Source: Acinetobacter sp. ANC 5054
Lineage (GTDB): Bacteria; Pseudomonadota; Gammaproteobacteria; Pseudomonadales; Moraxellaceae
Length of the DNA: 64,000 bases
Assembly: GCF_002135295.1 (NCBI RefSeq)
Contig: NZ_NEGG01000003.1
Location: forward strand, 216,413 to 280,412
Direction: 5' to 3'
In this document: in pieces, positions 1-6,970 of the stretch
How positions within the stretch are numbered: the first letter of the stretch is position 1
Layout of the letters: each line of letters opens with the position of its first letter
Notes under the pieces: generated by a model
What the model was told of the DNA's origin: nothing
Databases searched by the model: none
What the model saw: the letters and a program-made list of their open reading frames with translations, nothing else
Position numbers and translations under genes: made by a program

Positions 1-1002
1 GACCAAATTAAAGTCTTTGTCTAACCATGTTGATGCCTGAACATTTGTCGCTGTACCCGTTTCCACAATGCTTTGATACAAATGTCCACTTGGTTGTAAG
101 GTAAACAAGGTTGGCGAAACCGCTAATGCAGTTTTAATGGACTCATTTGAACCATTTAAATAGATATTGAATTTGGCTAAATCACTGCCCTTATGTACGG
201 TAAATTCACGTTGTTTTATTTTTGAAGAGTCTAACTGAGGAACTTTAGGCTGTGCTGGAATTTGGCGCGAAGCAATGGGGCTAAATTGGCTATCAATTTG
301 CTTTAAAACTGCAGCCTTATCGAACTTACCTGAAATCACCATGACCGCATTATTCGGTGCATACCAAGTGCGATAAAACTGATTCAGCTCTTTCATGTTA
401 ATAGATTGAAGTTCTTTTAAATCACCAATCGGTAAACGACCCAAATATTGGTTGCCATAAGCAGATTTCCAAACTTGGTCAATCAAAACTGAAAACGGTT
501 GATCTAAACGTATTTCACGCTCCCGTTTTACAATATCAATTTCTGTTGGGACAAATTTTTCTTGTAGTACCAATTTATCCATACGCTCTGCTTCAAGCAG
601 TAAAACTTGATCAATTGCAGACTGCTCAGGGCGAATCACGTTGGTATATTTGGTTGAATAATAATTGGTACTGGCATTGGTCATGAGCGTGAATTGGTCT
701 AAACGACGCTGAAACTCATCTCCTTTGACATTCTCCGTGCCTTTAAATGCCAGATGTTCTAATAAATGTGCTAAACCACCTTTACCTTCAGGATCATTAA
801 GTGAACCGGTAAAATACACCGTATTCATAAAGACCTTACTTTCTTTATTATTTTGCGCCAAAATTACGCGAAAACCATTGTCTAATTTATATTCATCAAT
901 CGCTTGCTCAGTTTTGACTAAAACAGGTTGTGCAAAAATTGAAGTACTTAAGCCCGCAAAAAAAAGTGAAAGCGTGAGGTGTTTAATACGCATGTAATTC
1001 AT
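1..1002 (-). CDS. M16 family zinc metallopeptidase, N-terminal part (runs off the left edge)
   Basis: The reading frame is open from the start at 1002 to the window edge, giving 334 residues without a stop. The N-terminus has a signal-peptide-like stretch (residues 4-24, ending SIFAQP), so the product is probably periplasmic. The inverted zinc motif HLLEH (HxxEH) is at residues 79-83, inside the typical GLAHLLEHLAFKG context of M16 peptidases (insulinase/pitrilysin class). ATG codons at 1002 and 993 are both possible starts; the later one gives the tidier signal peptide. The family degrades peptides, often as a fused or paired two-domain protein; the second domain lies outside the window. Family call is firm, substrate unknown. 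Confidence 0.9.
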   Translation of the reverse strand, partial: MNYMRIKHLTLSLFFAGLSTSIFAQPVLVKTEQAIDEYKLDNGFRVILAQNNKESKVFMNTVYFTGSLNDPEGKGGLAHLLEHLAFKGTENVKGDEFQRRLDQFTLMTNASTNYYSTKYTNVIRPEQSAIDQVLLLEAERMDKLVLQEKFVPTEIDIVKREREIRLDQPFSVLIDQVWKSAYGNQYLGRLPIGDLKELQSINMKELNQFYRTWYAPNNAVMVISGKFDKAAVLKQIDSQFSPIASRQIPAQPKVPQLDSSKIKQREFTVHKGSDLAKFNIYLNGSNESIKTALAVSPTLFTLQPSGHLYQSIVETGTATNVQASTWLDKDFNLV

Positions 1003-1100
1003 TTGTCCTATATTTATTGCATCGAAATGACGCGATATTTCGATGTTGATCGCACTTGATTTTATGCGTACACGTTATTGATTGATAGTTACTTTTTATT

Positions 1101-1130
1101 AAAAATCATGCTGCTTTGTATCGCAGCATG
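1101..1130 (-). terminator. Rho-independent terminator after the PhzF-like gene
   Basis: An 8-bp inverted repeat (CATGCTGC / GCAGCATG) with an 8-base loop lies just past the stop of the PhzF-like gene. Read on the minus strand it is followed by ATTTTTAAT, a T-rich tail. Confidence 0.6.
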
Positions 1131-1145
1131 TGAATGATGGTTGCA

Positions 1146-1970
1146 TTATTCGATAACAATCTCAGCTTGCATATACAAACGACCATAACCTGAAATTTCA
1201 ATACGATCATTTTCTTGCATTACACAGTGAAGTACACCACCACGCTCTGAAGCTTGATAAGCCAAAATTTCGTTTTTATTCAATTTTTCTGCCCAAATTG
1301 GCACGATACCCGTATGAATAGAACCTGTAACTGGGTCTTCATTAATGCCATTGCCGGGTGCAAAATATCGGGAAATACAATCATATTCAGCCCCTTGTGC
1401 AGTAATTGCAACATCAATGATTGCACCTAGTGCAGTGATTGCAGTACGGATTTTACCCAAGCGTTTTAATATTTCAAAATTTGGTTTTTCATCCAAAACC
1501 TGCTGCGCAGAAGCATACTCAACGATATATGCTTGAGCATTCAAATACACATTTTTAAATGGTTGTGACAGAGCTTGAGTCAATTCGTCCGGATATTCTG
1601 TTACCAATGTCGCTTTACGAACTGGAAAATTCATTAAAATTTTTCCATCAGCGGCTTGTTGAACAGTAAAGATTCCTAAATTTTTAACATGAAATTGTAT
1701 CTGTTTGGCTTGAGTATAAAATTTAAATAACACATAACTGCTGGCTAAGGTTGCATGTCCACAAAAATCAACCTCGGTTGTTGGAGTAAACCAACGTATT
1801 TGATAATTTTCAGCATCCTGTTTTTTCACAAAAGCCGTTTCAGATAAGTTATTTTCAAGTGCAATGTTTTGCATAAGCTGCTCATCCAACCACTCATCCA
1901 AGACAATGACCGCTGCTGGATTGCCTTTAAATAATTCTTGGGTAAACGCATCGACCTGATACATTTTCAT
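1146..1970 (-). CDS. PhzF family isomerase/epimerase-like protein
   Basis: The 274-residue product begins MKMYQVDAF, and has the PhzF hallmarks: F.GNPAAV near residues 14-21, NLSETAFV with the likely catalytic glutamate at residue 44, FCGHATLASS, and a DPVTGSIHTG segment in the second half. The family has a diaminopimelate-epimerase-like fold of two similar halves. PhzF itself isomerises a phenazine precursor, but no other phenazine gene is present, so phenazine synthesis should not be inferred. The gene stands alone, divergent from the flavin-reductase-like gene at 2096. Substrate unknown. Confidence 0.88.
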   Translation of the reverse strand: MKMYQVDAFTQELFKGNPAAVIVLDEWLDEQLMQNIALENNLSETAFVKKQDAENYQIRWFTPTTEVDFCGHATLASSYVLFKFYTQAKQIQFHVKNLGIFTVQQAADGKILMNFPVRKATLVTEYPDELTQALSQPFKNVYLNAQAYIVEYASAQQVLDEKPNFEILKRLGKIRTAITALGAIIDVAITAQGAEYDCISRYFAPGNGINEDPVTGSIHTGIVPIWAEKLNKNEILAYQASERGGVLHCVMQENDRIEISGYGRLYMQAEIVIE

Positions 1971-2095
1971 GTTTGAACTCCGAAATTAGTCAATTCAATT
2001 AAAGGCTTTGGAAATTATTTTCTACGTTATATGCTATGACAGATATCTTTAAAAAATTCATCATTTTTTGATCACTTGATCATAAGGGAAATATT

Positions 2096-2680
2096 TTGAA
2101 AGCACATATTCGCCCCGTTCCTCTTGAAAAATCATATCGCTTACTCAACCATGGTCCGACTGTATTGGTCTCTGCACAGGATACACATTCTACAGGTGTC
2201 ATGACCGCTGCTTGGGCATGCGCTTTGGAGTTTAATCCTGCCAAGGTGACTGTTGTTCTCGATAAAACCACCAAAACCCGTGAAATTATCGAAAATTCTG
2301 GTTATTTCGCATTACAAGTACCAACACTCAAACAACTTAAAATGGTTTATGCACTTGGCATGATCAGTCAACGCGATGCGCCCGAAAAGCTCCGCCAATG
2401 CGGCGTAGAATTGTTTAAATTTAATCTATCTGAAATCCCAGTGGTTGAGGGTTGCTCTGCATGGATTTTATGTAAATTAATACCTGAACCCCATAATCAA
2501 CAGACGCATGATTTATTTATTGGCGAAGTAATCGCAGCCTATGCCGATGATCGTGTTTTCCGAGACGGTCATTGGTTCTACCAAGACGTCGCCGAGGAAT
2601 GGAAAAGTTTACATCATGTTGCGGGTGGACATTTTTATACGATTGGTGATCCTGTTTCTGCAACGAATTTAACAGACTAA
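2096..2680 (+). CDS. Flavin reductase-like domain protein
   Basis: The 194-residue protein matches the flavin reductase-like (DIM6/NTAB) split-barrel pattern: an early SYRLLNHGPTVLVSAQD strand, then STGVMTAAWACALEFNP and a VVLDKTTKTREIIENSG segment that in this family contacts FMN. It is probably a cytoplasmic flavoprotein that reduces flavin or uses bound FMN. The start at 2096 (TTG in the track frame, AAATATTTTG upstream) is not strongly supported by a ribosome site; an ATG further in would shorten the first strand, so the early start is kept. The exact reaction is unknown. Confidence 0.82.
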   Translation: MKAHIRPVPLEKSYRLLNHGPTVLVSAQDTHSTGVMTAAWACALEFNPAKVTVVLDKTTKTREIIENSGYFALQVPTLKQLKMVYALGMISQRDAPEKLRQCGVELFKFNLSEIPVVEGCSAWILCKLIPEPHNQQTHDLFIGEVIAAYADDRVFRDGHWFYQDVAEEWKSLHHVAGGHFYTIGDPVSATNLTD

Positions 2681-2717
2681 AAATTTAAACCCAACTGCTT
2701 GACCTGATCTATGGCTG

Positions 2718-2750
2718 CTAAATATCGTAGGTAGATTTGATGATATTTAG
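2718..2750 (+). terminator. Possible hairpin terminator after the flavin reductase-like gene
   Basis: CTAAATATC and GATATTTAG form a 9-bp stem with a 15-base loop about 40 bases after the stop. There is no clear T tract, so it may only be a 3' end hairpin. Confidence 0.3.
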
Positions 2751-2824
2751 TGTATTTTCAATTACACGCAAGCAATGGTTTCATGCTAACGTAAGCTTAA
2801 TCTTTAAACTCAGAATTGATGGAT

Positions 2825-3556
2825 ATGACGTTTAAAATACATACATTGGATGTAAAAAATAATCTGCAAAACTACATCTGGCTCCTTGAACATACCGAGA
2901 GTCATGATGTTGTTGCAGTCGACCCGACTGAGGCTGGTCTCGTTGAAGCGTATTGCCAAGAACACGGTTTAAATCTGGCGCAAATCTGGCTGACACATTG
3001 GCATAAAGACCATGTTGGTGGTGTACCCGAATTGATTCAATCACGTAATATTCCAGTTTATGGTCCACGTAATGAACTGAGTCGCATTCCATGGATCAAT
3101 ATCCCTCTGGACAATGATAGCCATTTTGAATTTCATGGTTTAGATATTGAAGTAACCGAAACCGCAGGTCATACCCTTGGACATATCGTCTACTTTATAG
3201 ATGGAATTAAAACGCTATTTTGCGGTGACGTATTGTTCGCAATGGGTTGTGGCCGAGTCTTTGAAGGCACATTCCAACAAATGTACCACTCACTTTCACG
3301 TATCGCTGCATTTCCCGCAGATACTAAAGTGTATTGCACGCATGAATATACCCTTTCAAATGCGAAATTTGCGCGCCATGTCGAGCCTGACAACCTTGCC
3401 ATTCAACAGCGTTTTGATGAAGTTGAATCCCTACGCATGTTAGGTCAATGCACTTTGCCAAGCACAATCGCGCTTGAACTTGAAACTAATCCATTTCTAC
3501 GTGCAGAGAGTGTGGAGGAGTTTCAACGTTTACGGGAGTTGAAGGATAATTTCTAA
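2825..3556 (+). CDS. gloB: Metallo-beta-lactamase fold hydrolase, hydroxyacylglutathione hydrolase (glyoxalase II) type
   Basis: The protein carries the dinuclear metal motif THWHKDHVGG (residues 57-66 from the ATG at 2825), a second ligand segment at TAGHTLGH, an FCGDVLF strand, and the glyoxalase II C-terminal signature HEYTLSNAKFA. Glyoxalase II hydrolyses S-lactoylglutathione to lactate and glutathione in methylglyoxal detoxification. The length of about 243 residues fits the family. In-frame alternatives at 2816 (TTG) and 2819 (ATG) add only two or three residues. It is a single gene between two minor hairpins. Confidence 0.88.
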   Translation: MTFKIHTLDVKNNLQNYIWLLEHTESHDVVAVDPTEAGLVEAYCQEHGLNLAQIWLTHWHKDHVGGVPELIQSRNIPVYGPRNELSRIPWINIPLDNDSHFEFHGLDIEVTETAGHTLGHIVYFIDGIKTLFCGDVLFAMGCGRVFEGTFQQMYHSLSRIAAFPADTKVYCTHEYTLSNAKFARHVEPDNLAIQQRFDEVESLRMLGQCTLPSTIALELETNPFLRAESVEEFQRLRELKDNF

Positions 3557-3567
3557 TTGTCTAGAAA

Positions 3568-3600
3568 AGATCATTACTTCAAATGATGGTGTAATGATCT
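3568..3600. terminator. Hairpin between the convergent gloB and the small unknown gene
   Basis: AGATCATTAC and GTAATGATCT make a perfect 10-bp stem with a 13-base loop, directly after the gloB stop and before the stop of the convergent gene at 3624. No strong T run follows on either strand, so termination is plausible but not certain. Confidence 0.4.
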
Positions 3601-3623
3601 GACTCACTTCTGAATGTAGTCAA

Positions 3624-3890
3624 TTATAAAATTTGATTCGTGGCTGCAAATGCATCTAGCTCAGTTTGAGTCACTACGCGCACTGCCTGTATTTCATCAA
3701 TCCTGACAAGTAACAACCCACCTAAAGCTGGCTGATAACGTCTTGCACTACCAAATGGCGTATAGGCCACTTTTGATTGCTCAGCAAAAATCAACCAATC
3801 TTCATGCCCCAACATCACTGCTACAGGTGTTTGTCCCTGCTGTAGCATGCGTTCAATTTGCACTTTTACGAATTGCTCAATCGTTTGCAT
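3624..3890 (-). CDS. Small conserved-looking protein of unknown function
   Basis: I do not recognise this 88-residue product. It begins MQTIEQFVKVQIERMLQQG, suggesting an amphipathic helix, followed by short strands (VAVMLGHEDWLIF, LGGLLLVRIDEIQAVRV). It has no signal peptide or membrane segment, so a small cytoplasmic alpha/beta protein is likely. It is convergent with gloB. Coding is supported by natural amino-acid composition and an uninterrupted frame; no obvious Shine-Dalgarno precedes the ATG. Confidence 0.6.
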   Translation of the reverse strand: MQTIEQFVKVQIERMLQQGQTPVAVMLGHEDWLIFAEQSKVAYTPFGSARRYQPALGGLLLVRIDEIQAVRVVTQTELDAFAATNQIL

Positions 3891-4093
3891 ATCGGTTTAT
3901 CAACATTTGCTATGGTCTATTTATTTTAACTGAACTCATTATGAAACCTTCATACTTAAAAACGTTCACATTAGACTGAAAATTCACAGTATTAGAATAA
4001 AGCTCGCTGCTTCGAGGCACTTGATAAATTTTGGTACTGCATCTGCATATCGTCAAAAGCATCAGCAAAACCGACTAAAGATAACTCGTGATA

Positions 4094-4549
4094 CTATGGA
4101 GCTTCATATAAATTTGATTCATATCGAGTTTTGACAATCAAACCATTTCTAAATTGATCAATAATATTTCGCGCGTCACGGTACAACCCCTCTCGTGTTT
4201 GTAGTACGTGGTTCTGGTCAACACGTAGTACAGAAATTGAATTTTTCACATGATCTGAACCTACATTAATACTGTAATCGTCATTCAAAAGGATCACGGT
4301 TATCTGATTCTTTTGCATCAAACACATTTTAGAGTTTTCTTGTGCTTGAAATTCACATTGGATATACCAACTGGCACGTCCTAACAAAGATCTATTTAAA
4401 GTTTTGTTGACAGAATAAGAGGCCTGAGTAGAAATTTGCTCAATTAAATTATTTAACGGATCTTTTTTGATGCTTGCTGCAAATGATGGGGATGAAACGC
4501 TAAAAATTAGAAATAACCCTAAACATCTAAGCGCGAAATTATTAAACAT
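4094..4549 (-). CDS. Secreted or periplasmic protein of unknown function
   Basis: The 151-residue product starts with a clear signal peptide (MFNNFALRCLGLFLIFSVSS, cleavage likely after PSFA at about residue 24). The mature part has two cysteines (CEFQAQENSKMC), possibly a disulphide, and the rest is mixed alpha/beta with no motif I recognise. It is a single gene with an AT-rich region upstream. Presence of a good export signal supports a real gene. Confidence 0.65.
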   Translation of the reverse strand: MFNNFALRCLGLFLIFSVSSPSFAASIKKDPLNNLIEQISTQASYSVNKTLNRSLLGRASWYIQCEFQAQENSKMCLMQKNQITVILLNDDYSINVGSDHVKNSISVLRVDQNHVLQTREGLYRDARNIIDQFRNGLIVKTRYESNLYEAP

Positions 4550-5026
4550 AAATATGTATGTGAAGCAAAAAACACCGCATGATAATCACTGAGTTAATGC
4601 TTATATTACAATTTAAGTATTTAATTTTTAAATATATTTAATACTTCAAACCAACATTATCAAGTGGCTTATAGGTCGCCTTTTATGATCGTTTCAGTTC
4701 AAACATCGGTCGCAAATTAAGAAAACAATAGGAGAAGAAAACTGTTTGTGATGCGATGAATTTTATAGAACTAATACTCGCTACATTTATAGACTTCAAA
4801 ATATGGCGTTTAATAAAAATAAATTTTTAAATATTCACAATTCCTTACATTAAACAAATTACACTATAAAACAAAGCCTTAAATGAACTTATCTAAAATT
4901 ATAATTTAAAAAATGTTTATTTATTCATCAAAATTTCATATTTTATTAAAAAGTTAGGTTTTTGCCCTTTAAAAAATATTTAGACACCCCTATTTATTAT
5001 TTTAATGATTGATAAGGAGTTCGCTC
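4550..5026. other. 477-base AT-rich intergenic region
   Basis: No convincing gene is visible. The region is very AT-rich with many A and T runs and stops in all frames. It must hold the promoters of the divergent genes at 4549 and 5027. A 24-codon ORF at 4756-4830 was considered and set aside for lack of a correctly placed ribosome site. Confidence 0.5.
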
Positions 5027-5230
5027 GTGAAAAAAGTGGTTAAAGCAAAAAATTTGGTTGCATTCCGTCTATGGTTAGAAAAATTAGGCTACTCGGTTCG
5101 TACGCTCGCAGATAACCGTGGTTTCACCTTTAGTTTTAAAAAAGAATATGGTCTTGTAACGGTTGACCTATCAGGTAATGCTTTAGCCATGCAATTGGGT
5201 GAAGAATTTGAGGATCATTTAAAAGCCTGA
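5027..5230 (+). CDS. Small basic protein of unknown function
   Basis: The start is set at GTG 5027 because AAGGAG at 5014-5019 lies seven bases upstream, an ideal ribosome site. The 67-residue product begins KKVVKAKNLVAFRLWLEKLG and continues with a strand-rich half (FTFSFKKEYGLVTVDLSG). No signal peptide or membrane segment is seen. It has its own terminator at 5316. I do not recognise the family; strong translation signals and a natural composition argue it is expressed. Confidence 0.72.
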   Translation: MKKVVKAKNLVAFRLWLEKLGYSVRTLADNRGFTFSFKKEYGLVTVDLSGNALAMQLGEEFEDHLKA

Positions 5231-5315
5231 TTTGCACTTTTAATACGACCAATCAAATAGAATCAATGAAACTGAAATAAATGACTTAGCTCGGTTTGAT
5301 TTGAATATGTTAAAT

Positions 5316-5340
5316 GCCCGTTCTAACGGGCTTTTTATTA
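5316..5340 (+). terminator. Rho-independent terminator of the small basic protein gene
   Basis: GCCCGT TCTA ACGGGC (5316-5331) is followed by TTTTT ATT, a compact GC-rich stem with a T run. Confidence 0.85.
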
Positions 5341-5379
5341 TCCATTTCATTAAAAGTTTTACACTTTATTTCAAGCAAT

Positions 5380-5404
5380 AAAAAAGCAAGGCTTAGCCCT
5401 GCTT
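5380..5404 (-). terminator. Second terminator downstream of the tRNA operon
   Basis: On the minus strand AAGCAGGGC TAA GCCTTGCTT forms a 9-bp stem with one G-T pair, followed by TTTTTT. Its 3' arm repeats the stem sequence of the nearer terminator at 5512-5544. Confidence 0.55.
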
Positions 5405-5511
5405 CATTCCATTACCACATAATCTTACTATTAACATAATCTGACTATTAAACTGTCATTGAAATTCATCATAGATTTAATCAAGTGATAAATCTTTTAA
5501 TTTTCAAACCC

Positions 5512-5544
5512 CAAAAACAAAAAAGCAAGGTACAAACCTTGCTT
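5512..5544 (-). terminator. Terminator of the tRNA operon
   Basis: AAGCAAGG and CCTTGCTT (8 bp, 6-base loop) are followed on the minus strand by TTTTTTGTTTTT, just after the last tRNA-Leu. Confidence 0.85.
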
Positions 5545-5551
5545 AATCTAA

Positions 5552-5636
5552 TGGTGGGGACGGAGAGACTCGAACTCTCACACCTCGCGGCGCTGGAACC
5601 TAAATCCAATGCGTCTACCAATTTCGCCACGTCCCC
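5552..5636 (-). tRNA. tRNA-Leu (anticodon UAG), copy 1 (last in the operon)
   Basis: An 85-nt class II tRNA with a 7-bp acceptor stem (GGGGACG / CGTCCCC), A73, encoded CCA, long variable arm, and anticodon loop TTTAGGT giving UAG. It differs from copies 2 and 3 by one base at position 27 of the anticodon stem, where C becomes T, turning a C-G pair into a U-G wobble. Confidence 0.96.
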
Positions 5637-5641
5637 ATCTT

Positions 5642-5669
5642 GGGTTGCTGAATAAATCAGACTTTTTAA
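5642..5669 (-). repeat. 28-base leader element, copy A, just upstream of tRNA-Leu copy 1
   Basis: The 28 bases here are identical to 5793-5820. Both copies sit four or five bases upstream of a tRNA-Leu 5' end, showing that a leader-plus-tRNA unit was duplicated. Confidence 0.9.
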
Positions 5670-5703
5670 GTTCTAAACTGTTGTTACGACTTAATAAATT
5701 AAG

Positions 5704-5788
5704 TGGTGGGGACGGAGAGACTCGAACTCTCACACCTCGCGGCGCTGGAACCTAAATCCAGTGCGTCTACCAATTTCGCCACGTCCCC
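5704..5788 (-). tRNA. tRNA-Leu (anticodon UAG), copy 2
   Basis: Same 85-nt class II structure as copy 1 with encoded CCA, A73 and loop TTTAGGT (UAG). The anticodon stem is fully Watson-Crick at position 27-43 (C-G). Identical to copy 3 in the body of the tRNA. Confidence 0.97.
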
Positions 5789-5792
5789 AACA

Positions 5793-5820
5793 GGGTTGCT
5801 GAATAAATCAGACTTTTTAA
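5793..5820 (-). repeat. 28-base leader element, copy B, just upstream of tRNA-Leu copy 2
   Basis: Identical to the element at 5642-5669 and in the same position relative to its tRNA-Leu. It lies between tRNA-Trp and tRNA-Leu copy 2 and may contribute to processing of the precursor. Confidence 0.9.
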
Positions 5821-5824
5821 AACT

Positions 5825-5898
5825 TGGCAGAGGATCAAGGACTCGAACCTTGACGAACGGTTTTGGAGACCGTCATGCTACCATTACACCAATCCTCT
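5825..5898 (-). tRNA. tRNA-Trp (anticodon CCA)
   Basis: A 74-nt tRNA with acceptor AGAGGAT / ATCCTCT, G73, encoded CCA end, anticodon stem ACGGT / ACCGT and loop CTCCAAA giving anticodon CCA. T arm is CAAGG TTCGAGT CCTTG. G73, A1-U72 and G5-C68 agree with known bacterial tryptophan identity elements. The D arm is short (AATGGTA loop), like some Gly/Gln tRNAs, but the anticodon settles the identity. Confidence 0.92.
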
Positions 5899-5935
5899 GT
5901 AACCTTCATTATCAAATCATTCATTGATAATTTAG

Positions 5936-6020
5936 TGGTGGGGACGGAGAGACTCGAACTCTCACACCTCGCGGCGCTGGAACCTAAATCCAGTGCGTCT
6001 ACCAATTTCGCCACGTCCCC
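5936..6020 (-). tRNA. tRNA-Leu (anticodon UAG), copy 3 (first in the operon)
   Basis: Same 85-nt sequence as copy 2. It is the first gene of the minus-strand operon, a few bases downstream of the promoter at 6034-6060, and lacks the 28-base leader element found before copies 1 and 2. Confidence 0.97.
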
Positions 6021-6033
6021 GATGGCTGTGTAT

Positions 6034-6060
6034 ATTATAGAGATCACCTGTACATGACAA
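6034..6060 (-). promoter_or_regulatory. Promoter of the tRNA operon
   Basis: On the minus strand TTGTCA (6055-6060) and a perfect TATAAT (6034-6039) are 15 bases apart, placing the start of transcription within a few bases of the first tRNA. The spacing is one or two bases short of ideal. Confidence 0.6.
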
Positions 6061-6127
6061 GCCTTTTTTATAAAAAAGCCACTCGTTTGTTTAAATAAAA
6101 AACAATGTGCTGTTTTTTGTATTTTTC

Positions 6128-6970
6128 TTAAACAAATTCAGTCATTAAGCAGCTTTTTAAGCGATAAAAATCCACTAATCTTGCTTCTTTTTGTTTGCAA
6201 AGCATGCCACTGACTAAGTCTTTAAATACAAGGTATTGCGCTGGAAGTTCAACTTTTAAGCGCTGGCAATGTAAATATGCCCATTCTTCATAAGTTTTAG
6301 CCTGTAAACGCGCTGCACTTAGCCATTCCAGAAAAATAATTCCTAAGGCATAGATGTCGCTTGCCAAGGATTTCGCGTCACCATGAAATAGTTCAGGCGC
6401 CATATATCGTGGGGTTGCCGTTAAAGTAGACAGAGTTTCAGAATGCAGCGGCATAGCCTGTTCGAAATCAATGAGCTTGCACTGCCCTTGCCATATAACA
6501 AAATGCTCACGTTTCAGATCTGCATGAATCCAATTCTGCTGCCACAGCAACTCCAAAGCATCTATGGCTTGCCAAAGTATGTGATTTATTTGCTTTAAAT
6601 GTAAAGTTTCTGCAGGCATTGAAAATAAACCGCTTGCATGTGGAAGTATCAATACTTGAGATACCAGTTCATCTTGAAGCTTCAACTGAACCAGTTCAAA
6701 TATTTGAAATGGCAAAAGGATGCTTTTCGAACTTATATTCTTATCAAATTGCTTATATCGTTCTAACTCGTGCTGAAAACTGATTGAATGAGCATCACTG
6801 ATCCCTGGCACTTGTGCTTTGAGCCAATACAGATTTTGCCCAACTTGAAATTGATATTGCTGACGACCAAAAGCCAAGCTTTGCGGCTTGGCTTTTGGAA
6901 TGTAATTGAATTGCTGAAGTTCTTGCAGCTTAAACTGCAATAAATTCGGCATGTTGCTGATTGGGTTCAT
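6128..6970 (-). CDS. Atypical protein kinase-like protein
   Basis: The 280-residue product has a eukaryotic-type kinase layout: a candidate ATP-binding lysine in YWLKAQ (K51), a catalytic-loop motif HADLKREH (149-156), KLIDFE (165-170) in place of DFG, PRYMAPEL as the activation-segment end, and SDIYALGIIFLEWL as helix F. Two key positions differ from active kinases: the Mg-binding Asn of the catalytic loop is His156 and DFG is DFE. No glycine-rich loop is obvious. It could be an active atypical kinase, a small-molecule kinase or a pseudokinase. Its start lies 41 bases inside the end of the patatin gene, so the two are probably translated together. Confidence 0.8.
   Translation of the reverse strand: MNPISNMPNLLQFKLQELQQFNYIPKAKPQSLAFGRQQYQFQVGQNLYWLKAQVPGISDAHSISFQHELERYKQFDKNISSKSILLPFQIFELVQLKLQDELVSQVLILPHASGLFSMPAETLHLKQINHILWQAIDALELLWQQNWIHADLKREHFVIWQGQCKLIDFEQAMPLHSETLSTLTATPRYMAPELFHGDAKSLASDIYALGIIFLEWLSAARLQAKTYEEWAYLHCQRLKVELPAQYLVFKDLVSGMLCKQKEARLVDFYRLKSCLMTEFV

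Larger units (their letters stand above)
5231..5551. other. Intergenic region between the small gene and the tRNA operon
   Basis: This 321-base stretch contains no gene that I can support. It holds three hairpins: one terminator for the plus-strand gene and two for the minus-strand tRNA operon, listed separately. Confidence 0.6.

Noticed and set aside
1146..1970. PhzF-like gene as part of a phenazine cluster
   Set aside because: No other phenazine gene is nearby; PhzF homologs are common outside that pathway.
4756..4830. 24-codon hydrophobic ORF in the AT-rich gap (starts MNFIELILATFI)
   Set aside because: The nearest Shine-Dalgarno-like GGAG is about 21 bases upstream, too far, and there is no other support.
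5703..6057. Open frames of 60-75 residues on both strands across the tRNA genes (repeated GTERLELSHL-type peptides)
   Set aside because: They are readings of the tRNA-Leu and tRNA-Trp genes; the repeated peptide is a known artefact of tRNA sequence.
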